Positions 8,028 through 17,004 of a stretch of 64,000 bases of DNA are shown piece after piece (the stretch's first letter is position 1; each line of letters starts with the position of its first letter). The notes beneath the pieces are model-generated. The model had not been told where the DNA came from, did no database searches, and saw only the letters and a program-made list of their open reading frames with translations. The DNA comes from Ilumatobacteraceae bacterium. GTDB lineage: Bacteria; Actinomycetota; Acidimicrobiia; Acidimicrobiales; Ilumatobacteraceae. The translations under genes and the position numbers were made by a program. The stretch is from assembly GCA_022425725.1 (NCBI GenBank), contig JAKMEY010000043.1, forward strand, positions 48,640-112,639. The letters run 5' to 3'.

Positions 8028-8744
8028 ATGACCGATGAGAGATTACGGGTGCTGCTGGCCGAGGATGACCGTGCGGTTCGAGAGTCTCTTGCCCGGGCGA
8101 TGACGCTTGAGGGCTATGAAGTGAGTGCGGTAAACGATGGTGCTGCAGCTCTTCAACACTTGAGAGAAGACTCTGTAGATGCTCCTCCCGACATCATCAT
8201 TCTTGACGTGTCGATGCCGGCTGTTGATGGGTTGACAGTGTGTCGTGTGCTTCGGTCTGAGGGAATTCGTATCCCAATTCTCATGTTGACGGCGCGAACA
8301 GAACCAAGTGATCGAATTGCCGGGCTTGACGCAGGAGCAGACGACTACGTACTGAAGCCATTCGATTTAGGTGAACTTTTCGCGCGCCTTCGGGCGCTCG
8401 TGCGTCGCTTAGTGGTCGATGCCGACGAGCACTCAGGAGTTGAGCCACTCGTGCTCGACGACTTGGTGATGGACCCTGCCGGGCGTCGGGTTCGGCGTGG
8501 TAGCCGCGAACTTGAATTATCAAAAACCGAATTCGACCTGCTCGAACTGCTGATTCGGAACGCCGGCATAGTGCTCGACCATTCAATGATTTACGAGAGG
8601 ATTTGGAAGTATGACTTTGGTCCAGACTCCAAGAACCTCGCTGTGTATATCGGCTACCTTCGTCGCAAAACCGAAGAGGGGGGCGGGTCGCGGTTGATCC
8701 ATACCGTTCGTGGCGTGGGTTACTCGGCTCGGGTTGAACGATGA
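8028..8744 (+). CDS. OmpR-family response regulator
   Basis: A 238-aa two-component response regulator. The receiver domain has the acidic pocket EDD (12-14), phospho-acceptor D60 in IIILDVSMP, the conserved T in LTART and K in LKPF. A winged-helix DNA-binding domain follows (about 130-238), ending in VRGVGYSARV. It overlaps the downstream kinase gene by four bases (ATGA), so the two are translationally coupled. Relatives include MprA and PrrA, envelope-stress and growth regulators of actinobacteria. A GTG at 8025 is an alternative start. The likely first target is the secreted repeat protein downstream, which is an inference from position. Confidence 0.92.
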   Translation: MTDERLRVLLAEDDRAVRESLARAMTLEGYEVSAVNDGAAALQHLREDSVDAPPDIIILDVSMPAVDGLTVCRVLRSEGIRIPILMLTARTEPSDRIAGLDAGADDYVLKPFDLGELFARLRALVRRLVVDADEHSGVEPLVLDDLVMDPAGRRVRRGSRELELSKTEFDLLELLIRNAGIVLDHSMIYERIWKYDFGPDSKNLAVYIGYLRRKTEEGGGSRLIHTVRGVGYSARVER

Positions 8745-10069
8745 GCCTTCGACTCCGAATTGCTCTGTTGATGGCGACGCTTGCTGCGGTCGCGACCATT
8801 GCCGTTGGCGCTATCTCGTACCAGACAACGTCTTCGCGGCTGTTGAGAGCGGTCGACGATTCGTTGGTAGACGCCACTGCGGTGGCGACCGCACAACGGT
8901 TCGATGAACGTTTATTCGACTCCGGTCCTTTCGATGGGGTGGTCGTCCAGGCGATTCTCAAAGATGGTTCGGTTCTTCGCTCAAACTTTCCGAAGCAGAT
9001 GAAGCCAAATCGGGAAGATCTCAAGTTGATTGGCCGCGCCGGGGTGACGAATTTTCGGTCAACACAGCTTGGTCGGGCCGAGTATCGAATTCGTTCCATC
9101 GGTTTTGAAGACGGCATCATCCAAATCGGGCGACCTCTCGTTGAGATGAATGCCGTCTTGGAAAGTTTGAGGTTGCGAACACTGCTGTTGGTCACCGGTG
9201 TCACCCTTGCCGCCGGTGCGCTAGGAGCCGTCGTTGCTGGGCGGGTTACGCGACCGCTTCGCGTGCTGACCGATGCCGCTTCAGAAATTGAATCGACTGG
9301 ACGTCTTGAGCTTGCAGATGGTGATCGACTTGAGGGCCGTGATGAAGTCGGCCGGCTTTCAACTGCATTCCATCGCATGATCGGTGCCCTCGCTCGCTCT
9401 CGAGCCGACCAGCGCCGTCTTGTGGAGGACGCAGGTCACGAATTGCGAACTCCGGTGACCTCGATTCGAACAGGCCTCGATACGTTAAGCCGATACCCGG
9501 ACTTGCCGGCTGATGAGCGCGCAGAGATCGTTGAATCGATGCGTGCCGAGGCGAGCGAATTGACGTCTCTTGTGAATGAGGTTGTGCAGGTTGCGAGCGG
9601 TGAGGTTGATGACTCCGCGCCCGAGCAGGTTCGAATCGGCGACGTTGTTGCTACCGCAGCCGAGCGATCTCAGCGTCGTTCCGGGCGACAGGTGCTCGTG
9701 CAGTCAGATGACTCCGAGGTCATTATTCGCCGGGGACAGCTCGAGCGAGCAGTTTCTAACCTGTTGGAGAACGCAGTGAAATTTGACCAGACCGATGGCG
9801 CGATTGAGGTCACGGTTGTCGACGGCCGAATTTCGGTGCTCGATCGGGGCCCGGGTATTCCGATCGCTGATCAACCATTGGTGTTTGAGCGTTTTCATCG
9901 GTCAGCGACTGCTCGCACACTCCCTGGGTCAGGTCTTGGCCTTTCGATGGTGGCGTCGACCGCACGTCAGCACGGTGGCGAGGTGTTTGTTGCAGATCGC
10001 GATGGGGGAGGAGCGGTCGTCGGCCTTACATTGCCGGTGGTTCGGTCGTGGGACCCTCCCTCGGTGTAG
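8741..10069 (+). CDS. HAMP-domain sensor histidine kinase
   Basis: A 442-aa membrane sensor kinase and partner of the preceding regulator. The order is TM1 (about 7-27), an extracytoplasmic sensor of roughly 115 residues, TM2 (about 147-167), HAMP linker, H-box with phospho-acceptor H233 in GHELRTPVTS, N-box LLENAVKF, G1 DRGPGIP and G2 GSGLGLSM. All catalytic boxes are intact. The architecture equals MprB/PrrB. The ligand is unknown; the medium-sized extracytoplasmic domain suggests it senses an envelope signal. Confidence 0.93.
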   Translation: MSLRLRIALLMATLAAVATIAVGAISYQTTSSRLLRAVDDSLVDATAVATAQRFDERLFDSGPFDGVVVQAILKDGSVLRSNFPKQMKPNREDLKLIGRAGVTNFRSTQLGRAEYRIRSIGFEDGIIQIGRPLVEMNAVLESLRLRTLLLVTGVTLAAGALGAVVAGRVTRPLRVLTDAASEIESTGRLELADGDRLEGRDEVGRLSTAFHRMIGALARSRADQRRLVEDAGHELRTPVTSIRTGLDTLSRYPDLPADERAEIVESMRAEASELTSLVNEVVQVASGEVDDSAPEQVRIGDVVATAAERSQRRSGRQVLVQSDDSEVIIRRGQLERAVSNLLENAVKFDQTDGAIEVTVVDGRISVLDRGPGIPIADQPLVFERFHRSATARTLPGSGLGLSMVASTARQHGGEVFVADRDGGGAVVGLTLPVVRSWDPPSV

Positions 10070-10189
10070 TGGAGAGAGTTCTCACGTTCTCCTTACCTAG
10101 ATCACGCACACTTCTTGAAGACCCTCTCGATGATGGTGTCCAACGGAAGCAGGATCCCCCAACTTCCAAAGGAAAGAAAGAAGTTATCC

Positions 10190-11047
10190 ATGAAGAAGAA
10201 AGCACTTTTTGTAGCAATGTCAGCGGGATTGCTCGCAGGAACTGGAGCGGGTTTCGTTCTCGGTGTGCCAGGGCTCACGAGCGCAGCGGGTGACGTCGAG
10301 ACCGACTCGATCGACGAGCGCTCGTCAGACGGGGCCAAAGACGGGGCTGACGGTCGCCACGGCGGTGGAAAAGGTAAGGGCGGCAAGATGGGGTCTCCAG
10401 AGACGCTTGCAACGGCACTCGGTGTCGACACCGAGACACTTCGTTCAGAGTTCGCAGCCGGAAAGTCGATTGCCGACATCGCGGCCGAGCAAGGAATCGC
10501 AATCGACACGGTTGTTGCTGCTCTTGTTGCCGATCTGGAGGAGCATCTCAACGAGCACGTCGCGGATGGTTCTCTTACCGAAGATGAAGCCGCTGAGAAA
10601 TTGGCTTCGGCTGAAGATCGAATTTCAGAAAAAGTGAATGAGGTGCCTCCGACTCGTGATCGCGACTCAGGTCCCCGCCGAGGTGGGCAATTGCCAGCGG
10701 CGGTGCTCGAGATGCTCGGTATTGATGGCCCAGCGTTGCGTGAAGCATTTTCGGAAGGGAAGTCAGTTGCCGACATTGCTGATGAGAACGGCGTCGAGAT
10801 CGGTGACATCGTCGGTGCTCTCGTCGACGAGCGGTCGGTTCACCTTGCCGAGCATGTGGCAGATGGTTCGCTGACCGAAGATGAAGCCGCAGAAAAGCTA
10901 GAGGCGATGGAGGCAAAGATCACCGAGCGGTTGAACACTGTGCCTGAGGCTGGGGAAGGTCTCCGTGGTCCGAAGCACGATGGCGATGGCGAATTCCGTC
11001 GTGGGCATCACGACCACGCAAATGATGATGCGGTCGCTGAGGCCTGA
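10190..11047 (+). CDS. Secreted or anchored protein with two tandem ~83-aa repeats
   Basis: A 285-aa exported protein. It begins MKKK followed by a hydrophobic Gly/Ala-rich segment to about residue 32 (signal peptide or anchor). Then come an acidic and Gly/Lys-rich linker (33-70), repeat 1 (71-153) and repeat 2 (170-252), and a His/Asp-rich tail (RRGHHDHANDD). Each repeat has the pattern LGVD..LR..F..GKSIADIA, then HVADGSLTEDEAAEKL, predicted to be helical. Similar low-annotation repeats occur in actinobacterial secreted proteins. ATG at 10190 is chosen because a purine-rich AAAGGAAAGAAAG stretch precedes it and the basic signal-peptide start follows. Its position directly after a two-component system suggests control by it. 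The function is unknown. Confidence 0.75.
   Translation: MKKKALFVAMSAGLLAGTGAGFVLGVPGLTSAAGDVETDSIDERSSDGAKDGADGRHGGGKGKGGKMGSPETLATALGVDTETLRSEFAAGKSIADIAAEQGIAIDTVVAALVADLEEHLNEHVADGSLTEDEAAEKLASAEDRISEKVNEVPPTRDRDSGPRRGGQLPAAVLEMLGIDGPALREAFSEGKSVADIADENGVEIGDIVGALVDERSVHLAEHVADGSLTEDEAAEKLEAMEAKITERLNTVPEAGEGLRGPKHDGDGEFRRGHHDHANDDAVAEA
10400..10945 (+). repeat. Tandem protein-coding repeat (two units)
   Basis: Unit 1 is 10400-10648 and unit 2 is 10697-10945 within the secreted protein gene. The encoded units share HVADGSLTEDEAAEKL exactly and GKS[IV]ADIA. DNA identity is highest over the 3' half of each unit, consistent with an internal duplication. Confidence 0.85.
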
Positions 11048-11125
11048 GATCTCATCGCTTTGAGGGCTCTACGCCTGTCGGTGAGTTGACCTTCCACCCC
11101 CCGGGAGGTCAGTTCGTCAAAAGTT

Positions 11126-11161
11126 GTGGGTGCATCCGCAATGCGGGTGCACCCACCTTTT
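11126..11161 (+). terminator. Intrinsic terminator
   Basis: A 14-bp stem (11126-11139 pairing with 11143-11156, one G-U pair) with a 3-base loop is followed by CCTTTT. It sits 79 bp after the secreted repeat protein and upstream of the helicase promoter, closing the two-component operon. Confidence 0.88.
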
Positions 11162-11239
11162 GCGTTTTCCTGACGCCTCAGTAGGGCTTCGATGATGAGG
11201 TGCAGGGCGCGCAACACCCGACCCGTACACTGACGTCAG

Positions 11240-13534
11240 ATGTCTGACCCCTCGCTGTTTTCGACAAGCCCATTTCTCGATGGTCTCAACCCCGCGCAGT
11301 ACGACGCTGTTATTCACCCGAGTGGGCCGTTGCTGGTGGTTGCCGGGGCTGGCTCGGGCAAAACGCGTGTGTTAACCCATCGGATCGCTCATCTCATTCA
11401 CACCGGGGTGCACCCCTCACAGATTCTTGCGATCACGTTCACCAATAAGGCAGCACGTGAAATGCGCGACCGGGTTGGTGATCTTGTGGGCCCGGTGGTG
11501 AAGAGCATGTGGGTGAGCACATTTCACTCCGCCTGTGTGCGAATTCTTCGTGTGCATGCCGAACGCGTTGGGTTGCCGCGAACGTTCTCGATTTACGACC
11601 AAAGTGACGCAGTTCGCCTCACGGGGTATGTGGTGCGCGATATGGGGCTCGACCCGAAGCGATTTAACTCGAGGGCGGTACACGGCCACATTTCGTTGTT
11701 CAAGAACGAACTTGTCGACCCCGCAACTGCGATTGCGTCTGCTGATGACATTTTTGCTCGCCGTCATGCCGAGATCTATGCCGAGTATCAAACACGCCTC
11801 GAACGTGCTGGAGCGGCCGACTTCGATGATTTGCTCACCCTCACAGTGCGACTGCTGAACGAGTGCCCTGATGTTCTCGACGAATATCGGGGACGGTTCC
11901 GCCACCTTCTCGTCGACGAGTACCAAGACACCAACATGGCGCAAAACGAGATCGTGTTGGCTTTGGGTGGAGCGACTGACCCGACCGGGGTACATAACGT
12001 GTGCGTGGTTGGTGACAGCGACCAGAGCGTCTATCGCTTTCGCGGGGCCGATCTTCGCAACATCATCCAATTCGAAGATTCGTTTGCCGATGTGACCACC
12101 ATCGTGCTCGATCAGAACTATCGATCAACGCAGACCATTCTCGATGCGGCCAACGCAGTGATCGTGAACAATCCGGGACGTCAACCGAAACACCTGTGGA
12201 CTGACGGAAACCCCGGCGACCGCATCGTTCGCTTTTACGCAAGTGACGAAGGCGATGAAGCCACGTTTGTTGCATCGTCTGCCCTTCAACTCACCCGTGA
12301 GACCGGCGCCATGTTCAGTGATACGGCGGTGCTATACCGAACAAATGCTCAGAGTCGTGTGATCGAAGAGTCGTTCATGAGGCTCGGGGTGCCGTACCAG
12401 GTCGTCGGTGGCACCAAGTTTTACGACCGTCGCGAGGTGCGTGACGCGCTTGCGTACCTAAGGGTTGTGGCCAACCCTGCCGATGAGGTGAGTGTGAAGC
12501 GGGTGCTTAATGTGCCCAAGCGCGGTGTTGGCGACACGAGTGTTGCGAAAATTGACGAGTTCGCATCGCTCGAAGGTATTTCGTTCATCGAAGCAGCGCA
12601 ACGTGCGAGTGAAGCGGGAGTGAGTGGTAGAGCGGCGCGAGGTGTTGAAAGTTTTTGTGAGGTCATCGACGGTGCCATCGAATTGCTTCGAAGTGAGGGT
12701 GATGACGGGCTTACGGTGGGAGAACTTCTTCAGCACGTGCTCGAGTCGTCGGGTTACCTCACCGAGTTTGAAGAAGAAGACACTGTTGAGGCGCACGGGC
12801 GCATTGAGAACCTTGGCGAACTGGTCGGCTCAGCCCGAGAGTTCACGCGCCTCGAAGAATTCCTCGAGCAGGTTGCTCTCGTCGCCGATACCGACGACCT
12901 TGCTGATGACGACAGAGTCGTCCTCATGACACTGCATTCTGCAAAAGGTCTTGAATTTCCCAACGTGTTTCTTGTCGGGGTTGAAGAAGGTGTGTTTCCT
13001 CATCATCGGGCGCTCTCCGACCCAGATGAGATGGAAGAAGAACGCCGTCTTGCCTATGTCGGCATTACGAGAGCGATGCAGCGCCTATTCCTGTCGCACT
13101 CGTGGAGCAGGATGTTATTCGGTTCGACGCAATACAACCCGCCGTCGCGGTTCTTCGACGAGATCCCAGAATCGTTGCTCGATATTCAAGGCGACCGTCG
13201 CCCCTCGGCTGCACAGAGTTCGTATCGCTCGTCGTCATCATGGGACTCCCCACCGCCGTACCGGCGACGAAGTATCGACCGAGAAGAAAGTGATGAACAT
13301 CGTGACCGCATCGTTGAACGGGCGATGAGCACACGAACCGGACCTATCCAGTCGGGCGCTCACGAGATCGGATTCCGTATCGGCGACGATGTGAGTCATC
13401 CTGCGTTTGGTGAGGGGGTCATCATTGAGATCACCGGTCAAGGTGACCGCGCAGAAGCGACGGTCAACTTCGCAGGAGTCGGAACAAAACATCTTGCGCT
13501 TGCCTTTGCGCCGCTCACCCGCCGATCTGGTTGA
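11240..13534 (+). CDS. pcrA: ATP-dependent DNA helicase PcrA/UvrD
   Basis: A 764-aa superfamily 1A 3'-5' DNA helicase for nucleotide excision repair, replication restart and removal of recombinase filaments. Motifs appear in order: Q-motif LNPAQYDAV, Walker A GAGSGKT (36-42), motif II VDEYQDTN, motif III GDSDQSVYRFRGA, motif IV QNYRST, motif V TLHSAKGLEF and motif VI YVGITRA. A low-complexity Ser/Arg linker leads to the C-terminal Tudor-like region (VSHPAFGEGVII), which in PcrA contacts RNA polymerase. The size is usual. TACACT (11226-11231) lies eight bases before the ATG, suggesting a leaderless message. Confidence 0.96.
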   Translation: MSDPSLFSTSPFLDGLNPAQYDAVIHPSGPLLVVAGAGSGKTRVLTHRIAHLIHTGVHPSQILAITFTNKAAREMRDRVGDLVGPVVKSMWVSTFHSACVRILRVHAERVGLPRTFSIYDQSDAVRLTGYVVRDMGLDPKRFNSRAVHGHISLFKNELVDPATAIASADDIFARRHAEIYAEYQTRLERAGAADFDDLLTLTVRLLNECPDVLDEYRGRFRHLLVDEYQDTNMAQNEIVLALGGATDPTGVHNVCVVGDSDQSVYRFRGADLRNIIQFEDSFADVTTIVLDQNYRSTQTILDAANAVIVNNPGRQPKHLWTDGNPGDRIVRFYASDEGDEATFVASSALQLTRETGAMFSDTAVLYRTNAQSRVIEESFMRLGVPYQVVGGTKFYDRREVRDALAYLRVVANPADEVSVKRVLNVPKRGVGDTSVAKIDEFASLEGISFIEAAQRASEAGVSGRAARGVESFCEVIDGAIELLRSEGDDGLTVGELLQHVLESSGYLTEFEEEDTVEAHGRIENLGELVGSAREFTRLEEFLEQVALVADTDDLADDDRVVLMTLHSAKGLEFPNVFLVGVEEGVFPHHRALSDPDEMEEERRLAYVGITRAMQRLFLSHSWSRMLFGSTQYNPPSRFFDEIPESLLDIQGDRRPSAAQSSYRSSSSWDSPPPYRRRSIDREESDEHRDRIVERAMSTRTGPIQSGAHEIGFRIGDDVSHPAFGEGVIIEITGQGDRAEATVNFAGVGTKHLALAFAPLTRRSG

Positions 13535-13544
13535 ATAGTTCGTG

Positions 13545-13973
13545 ATGAAGGCCTCACTACTCGTCGAAAGTCTCACCGGCAACACGTGGCGCGCTGCAGA
13601 GTTGATCGGTTCACATCTCCAGCAAGAAGGCTGGGAGATCACCGGTCTTTCTCGTGTTCGGCGTCCCGATCTTGCGAGTGTGCAAGCGGCAGACATTGTT
13701 CTCATCGGAACATGGACTCACGGCTTGTTCTTCGTCGGTCAGTCGCCGTGGGCTGCGGGCGATATTGCCAACATGCCAGTGATGCGAGGCAAGAAAGCTG
13801 CCTGCTTTCTCACGTATGCCCTTGAAGCGGGGAAGAGCCTTGACCGACTTTCCACCGCTGTTGGACAGACCGGTGCAGAAGTTGTTGGCGGCCTACAAAT
13901 CAAGCGGAATCATCTTGAACACCACTCGGAGGTCTTCGCTGATCGCCTGATTGGCGCGATGTCACAGCACTAG
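13545..13973 (+). CDS. Flavodoxin-like protein
   Basis: A 142-aa protein of the flavodoxin fold. Residues 9-14 (SLTGNT) form the FMN phosphate loop, and the segment IGTWTHGLFFVGQ supplies the ring-binding loop. The C-terminal part is shorter than in long-chain flavodoxins. It would act as a one- or two-electron carrier, with partner unknown. It starts 10 bp after pcrA and may be co-transcribed with it. A GTG at 13542 is also possible. Its 3' end overlaps the convergent membrane-protein gene by four bases. Confidence 0.78.
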   Translation: MKASLLVESLTGNTWRAAELIGSHLQQEGWEITGLSRVRRPDLASVQAADIVLIGTWTHGLFFVGQSPWAAGDIANMPVMRGKKAACFLTYALEAGKSLDRLSTAVGQTGAEVVGGLQIKRNHLEHHSEVFADRLIGAMSQH

Positions 13974-14464
13974 TTGTTGCCGACACCTCGGAGATCAATT
14001 TCAAGCAACGCTCGGTCAACGACAACGGGTCGCACCCCCTCAGGAGGGATGGCGAGGTCGTCAACGGTGACTGTTCTTCCGTCGCAATCGGTGAACATGT
14101 CGGTGCCGATCTGTTGGGTGACGATGCAGTCTGAGTCTCGATCGGCTGGGTAGGCCCAGCGAACCCGCCACCCGTTGAGCGGATCAGTTCCTTGGTGATC
14201 AATGACGATTGAACGATCAGACACCGCGGTTCCGAGTTCGGCGAACAGTAAAGGGCCGTCGTTTGCGACAAGCTCTGAGAGATATTCGACGTTGCCGACG
14301 GGCCATGTGTCAGGAGCGAGACGGTTCGATGTCGATACCTCCCCTGAAGAGATGTACGCAGCCATTGCCCAGGTAAATAGACCGATCAGGGTGAGCACGA
14401 TGAGGCCTCCCACAATGGGTATCACTGCCCGAGCAAGCGGAGATCTGAACTGCGGAAGTTGCAC
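13970..14464 (-). CDS. Membrane-anchored protein of unknown function
   Basis: About 164 aa from the GTG at 14464. It has one membrane segment (about residues 13-36) and an extracytoplasmic domain of some 125 residues. That domain contains two cysteines (DSDC and FTDC, spaced for a disulfide) and the stretch DGRTVTVDDL. Similar small domains are encoded in other Acidimicrobiia, but I know no function. An open frame continues upstream to 14599, yet it would run over the start of the divergent B12-binding gene, so the shorter form is preferred. The start remains uncertain. Confidence 0.6.
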   Translation of the reverse strand: MQLPQFRSPLARAVIPIVGGLIVLTLIGLFTWAMAAYISSGEVSTSNRLAPDTWPVGNVEYLSELVANDGPLLFAELGTAVSDRSIVIDHQGTDPLNGWRVRWAYPADRDSDCIVTQQIGTDMFTDCDGRTVTVDDLAIPPEGVRPVVVDRALLEIDLRGVGNN

Positions 14465-14529
14465 CTCTCTAGTCTGCCTTGTCCGTGAGTTAGTGAGTCG
14501 GGTCGTTAGGAAAGTAGGGTTCGAATCTT

Positions 14530-14934
14530 GTGAAGCGTCCTTACCGAGTTGTCGTGGCGAAACCTGGCCTTGATGGTCATGATCGTGGAGCGAAGACAAT
14601 CACTCGCGCCCTGCGCGACCACGGGTTCGAAGTCATCTACACCGGGCTGCATCAAACTCCTGAGCAGATTGCCGAAACGGTGCTTCAAGAGGATGCCGAC
14701 GCCATTGGGCTGTCGTTGCTATCAGGGGCTCACCTCACTCTGTTTCCACGGGTGATGGAAGAACTGGAGAACCGTGATCTTGGCGACGCTCTTGTCTTTG
14801 GTGGCGGGGTGATTCCCGACGCTGACGCTCGTGAGCTTCGCAATCAGGGCGTAGCCGAAATCTTCCAACCGGGAGCATCGTTGAAAGCGATCAGTTCCTG
14901 GTTGGAGTCAACACTCGATCAACGAGAGGACTGA
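14530..14934 (+). CDS. Cobalamin-binding subunit (methylmalonyl-CoA mutase C-terminal domain family)
   Basis: A 134-aa stand-alone B12-binding domain. It carries the base-off/His-on signature D-x-H-x2-G (LDGHDRG, near residue 15), then SLLSGAHLTLF and the GGGVIPD loop, all characteristic of the acyl-CoA mutase cobalamin domain. It should pair with a separately encoded large mutase subunit, not present here. sucC follows after four bases. That fits a flow from methylmalonyl-CoA to succinyl-CoA to succinate. An isobutyryl- or ethylmalonyl-CoA mutase subunit is an alternative. The start is GTG. Confidence 0.85.
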   Translation: MKRPYRVVVAKPGLDGHDRGAKTITRALRDHGFEVIYTGLHQTPEQIAETVLQEDADAIGLSLLSGAHLTLFPRVMEELENRDLGDALVFGGGVIPDADARELRNQGVAEIFQPGASLKAISSWLESTLDQRED

Positions 14935-14938
14935 ACAA

Positions 14939-16087
14939 GTGGATCTGTTCGAATACCAAGGCAAGCAGTACTTTGCTCGCTTTGACATTCCGGTAAGCCC
15001 GGGTGACAAAGCGGACACCGTCGAAGAGGCGTTAGCGGCTGCAGAAGCCGCGGGGTATCCCGTCGTCGTCAAAGCCCAGGTGCAGGTTGGTGGTCGTGGC
15101 AAGGCCGGAGGTATCAAACTCGCCGACAACGCTGACGAGGTTCGCACCCACGCCGGAAACATCCTTGGCTTGGACATCAAGGGTCACGTTGTGAAGCGCC
15201 TTTGGGTCGAGCATGCCTCTGATATCGAAGACGAGTACTACGCAAGCTTCACCCTCGACCGAGCGGCGAAGAAGCATTTGTTTATGTTGTCGGCTCAAGG
15301 CGGTGTCGAAATCGAGGCTGTCGCTGAGAGCGACCCTGACGCCATCGTGAAGCTTCATATCGACCCTGTTGTCGGTCTCGATGCGGCCACCGCTCGTCAA
15401 GCAGCGGTTGACGCGAGGATCCCCGAGAAAGCACTCGACGGAACCGCTGACATCCTCGTCAAGTTGTATCGCTGCTTCTCAGAAGGTGATTGTGATCTCG
15501 CAGAGATCAATCCACTCATTCTCAAGCCCACCGGTGAGGTTCATGCGCTCGACGCCAAGGTGACACTCGACGCGAACGCATCGTTCCGTCACCCTGAATG
15601 GGCCGAGTATGCAGAGACCGAAGAGCTTGATGAGCGCGAACGTCTAGCGAAAACCCATGACCTGCAATACATCGGTCTCGACGGGACCGTCGGCATCATC
15701 GCAAACGGTGCCGGACTGGCAATGTCGACGCTCGATGTGGTGAATCAGGTCGGTGGATCGGCCGCCAACTTTTTGGATATCGGTGGTGGGGCCAATGCAG
15801 ATGTCATGGCGGCAGCGCTTGAGGTCATCAACTTTGACCAAAACGTTTCATCGATCTTCATCAACATCTTCGGTGGAATCACTCGAGGTGAAGAGGTTGC
15901 GAAAGGCATCGTTGAGGCACTCGGCCGAGTCGATCTTCGTGCCCCCATTGTGATTCGTCTCGACGGCACCAATGCTGAGGAGGGCCGTCAGATTCTTGCC
16001 GACGCAGGAATTCCAGAATCAAAACTTCGTTCAGAACCAACCATGCTTGACGCCGCCCGCGCCGCTGTTGCGTTGGCAAAGAACTGA
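14939..16087 (+). CDS. sucC: Succinyl-CoA ligase (ADP-forming) subunit beta
   Basis: A 382-aa beta subunit of succinyl-CoA synthetase, which converts succinyl-CoA, ADP and phosphate to succinate, ATP and CoA in the TCA cycle. The N-terminal ATP-grasp domain begins DLFEYQGKQYFARF and contains VVKAQVQVGGRGKAGG. The CoA-ligase domain has FLDIGGGAN and the phosphate-binding NIFGGITR. The start is GTG, four bases after the B12 subunit stop, and sucD follows 11 bp after its end. Length matches the family. Confidence 0.97.
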   Translation: MDLFEYQGKQYFARFDIPVSPGDKADTVEEALAAAEAAGYPVVVKAQVQVGGRGKAGGIKLADNADEVRTHAGNILGLDIKGHVVKRLWVEHASDIEDEYYASFTLDRAAKKHLFMLSAQGGVEIEAVAESDPDAIVKLHIDPVVGLDAATARQAAVDARIPEKALDGTADILVKLYRCFSEGDCDLAEINPLILKPTGEVHALDAKVTLDANASFRHPEWAEYAETEELDERERLAKTHDLQYIGLDGTVGIIANGAGLAMSTLDVVNQVGGSAANFLDIGGGANADVMAAALEVINFDQNVSSIFINIFGGITRGEEVAKGIVEALGRVDLRAPIVIRLDGTNAEEGRQILADAGIPESKLRSEPTMLDAARAAVALAKN

Positions 16088-16098
16088 GAGGTCACACC

Positions 16099-16998
16099 AT
16101 GTCGATTTTTGTTAACGAAAACACCAAAGTCATCGTTCAAGGCCTCACCGGCGGACAGGGTAAATATCACGGTCTTCGCAACCGTGACTATGGCACCAAT
16201 GTCGTTGCGGGTGTGACGCCCGGCAAAGGTGGCCAAGACGTCGAAGGCATCCCGATCTTTGACAGCGTTGCTGATGCAGTTGCCGCTACCGGTGCCGACG
16301 CCTCGTTTGTCGCAGTCCCACCCAAAGCAGCGCCGGCAGCAATTCTTGAAGCAGCGGCGGCTGGCGTGTCGTTCGTCGTGTGCATCACTGAAGGCATTCC
16401 TGCCCAAGATGAGGCCCGGGTGTTCAACACTTTGCTAGCCGACTACCCAAATACTCGACTGCTCGGCCCTAACTGTCCTGGCATTATCAGCCCCGGAAAG
16501 TGCAATATTGGCATCACCGCAGGCGAAATTGCGTTGCCGCCCTCCGCAGAGGGCCCAAATGTTGGCATCGTGAGTCGCTCGGGAACCCTGACCTATCAGG
16601 CACTGTATGAACTGAAGCAGAAGGGCATTGGCGTGTCGACCTGTGTCGGTATCGGTGGCGACCCTGTGCCAGGAACAAACTTCATCGATTGCCTAAGCGA
16701 GTTTCAAGCCGACCCAGATACGCACGCAATCATCATGATCGGTGAGATCGGTGGATCGGCTGAAGAGGAAGCGGCTGACTTCATCAAAGCAAACGTGACA
16801 AAGCCGATGAGCGCGTACATCGCTGGCGTCACGGCGCCTGCTGGCAAGAAGATGGGCCACGCAGGTGCAATCGTGTCCGGCGGCAAGGGAACTGCCCAAG
16901 GCAAGATGGATGCATTGGCTGAGGCCGGCGTGAAGATCGGGCTCAACCCGACTGAGGCTGGCGAGTTGATGGCAGAAATCGTTGCCAAATTGAGCTGA
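16099..16998 (+). CDS. sucD: Succinyl-CoA ligase subunit alpha
   Basis: A 299-aa alpha subunit forming the heterodimer or tetramer with SucC. The N-terminal Rossmann CoA-binding domain shows QGLTGGQGKYH. The ligase domain has GPNCPGIISPGKCNIGI and the phosphohistidine loop KKMGHAGAIVSGGKGTA. An ATG with a GAGAGGTC purine stretch upstream is a convincing start. It is the middle of the run sucC-sucD-purH, with six bases to purH. Confidence 0.97.
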   Translation: MSIFVNENTKVIVQGLTGGQGKYHGLRNRDYGTNVVAGVTPGKGGQDVEGIPIFDSVADAVAATGADASFVAVPPKAAPAAILEAAAAGVSFVVCITEGIPAQDEARVFNTLLADYPNTRLLGPNCPGIISPGKCNIGITAGEIALPPSAEGPNVGIVSRSGTLTYQALYELKQKGIGVSTCVGIGGDPVPGTNFIDCLSEFQADPDTHAIIMIGEIGGSAEEEAADFIKANVTKPMSAYIAGVTAPAGKKMGHAGAIVSGGKGTAQGKMDALAEAGVKIGLNPTEAGELMAEIVAKLS

Positions 16999-17004
16999 GT
17001 TCGC

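Noticed and set aside
8281..9378. 365-codon open frame antisense to the two-component genes
   Set aside because: The protein is Arg/Ser-rich with no domain and mirrors the codon pattern of the real genes on the other strand.
14517..14530. GGTTCGAATC resembling a tRNA T-loop
   Set aside because: No anticodon or acceptor stem can be folded around it, and the B12-binding gene starts immediately after.
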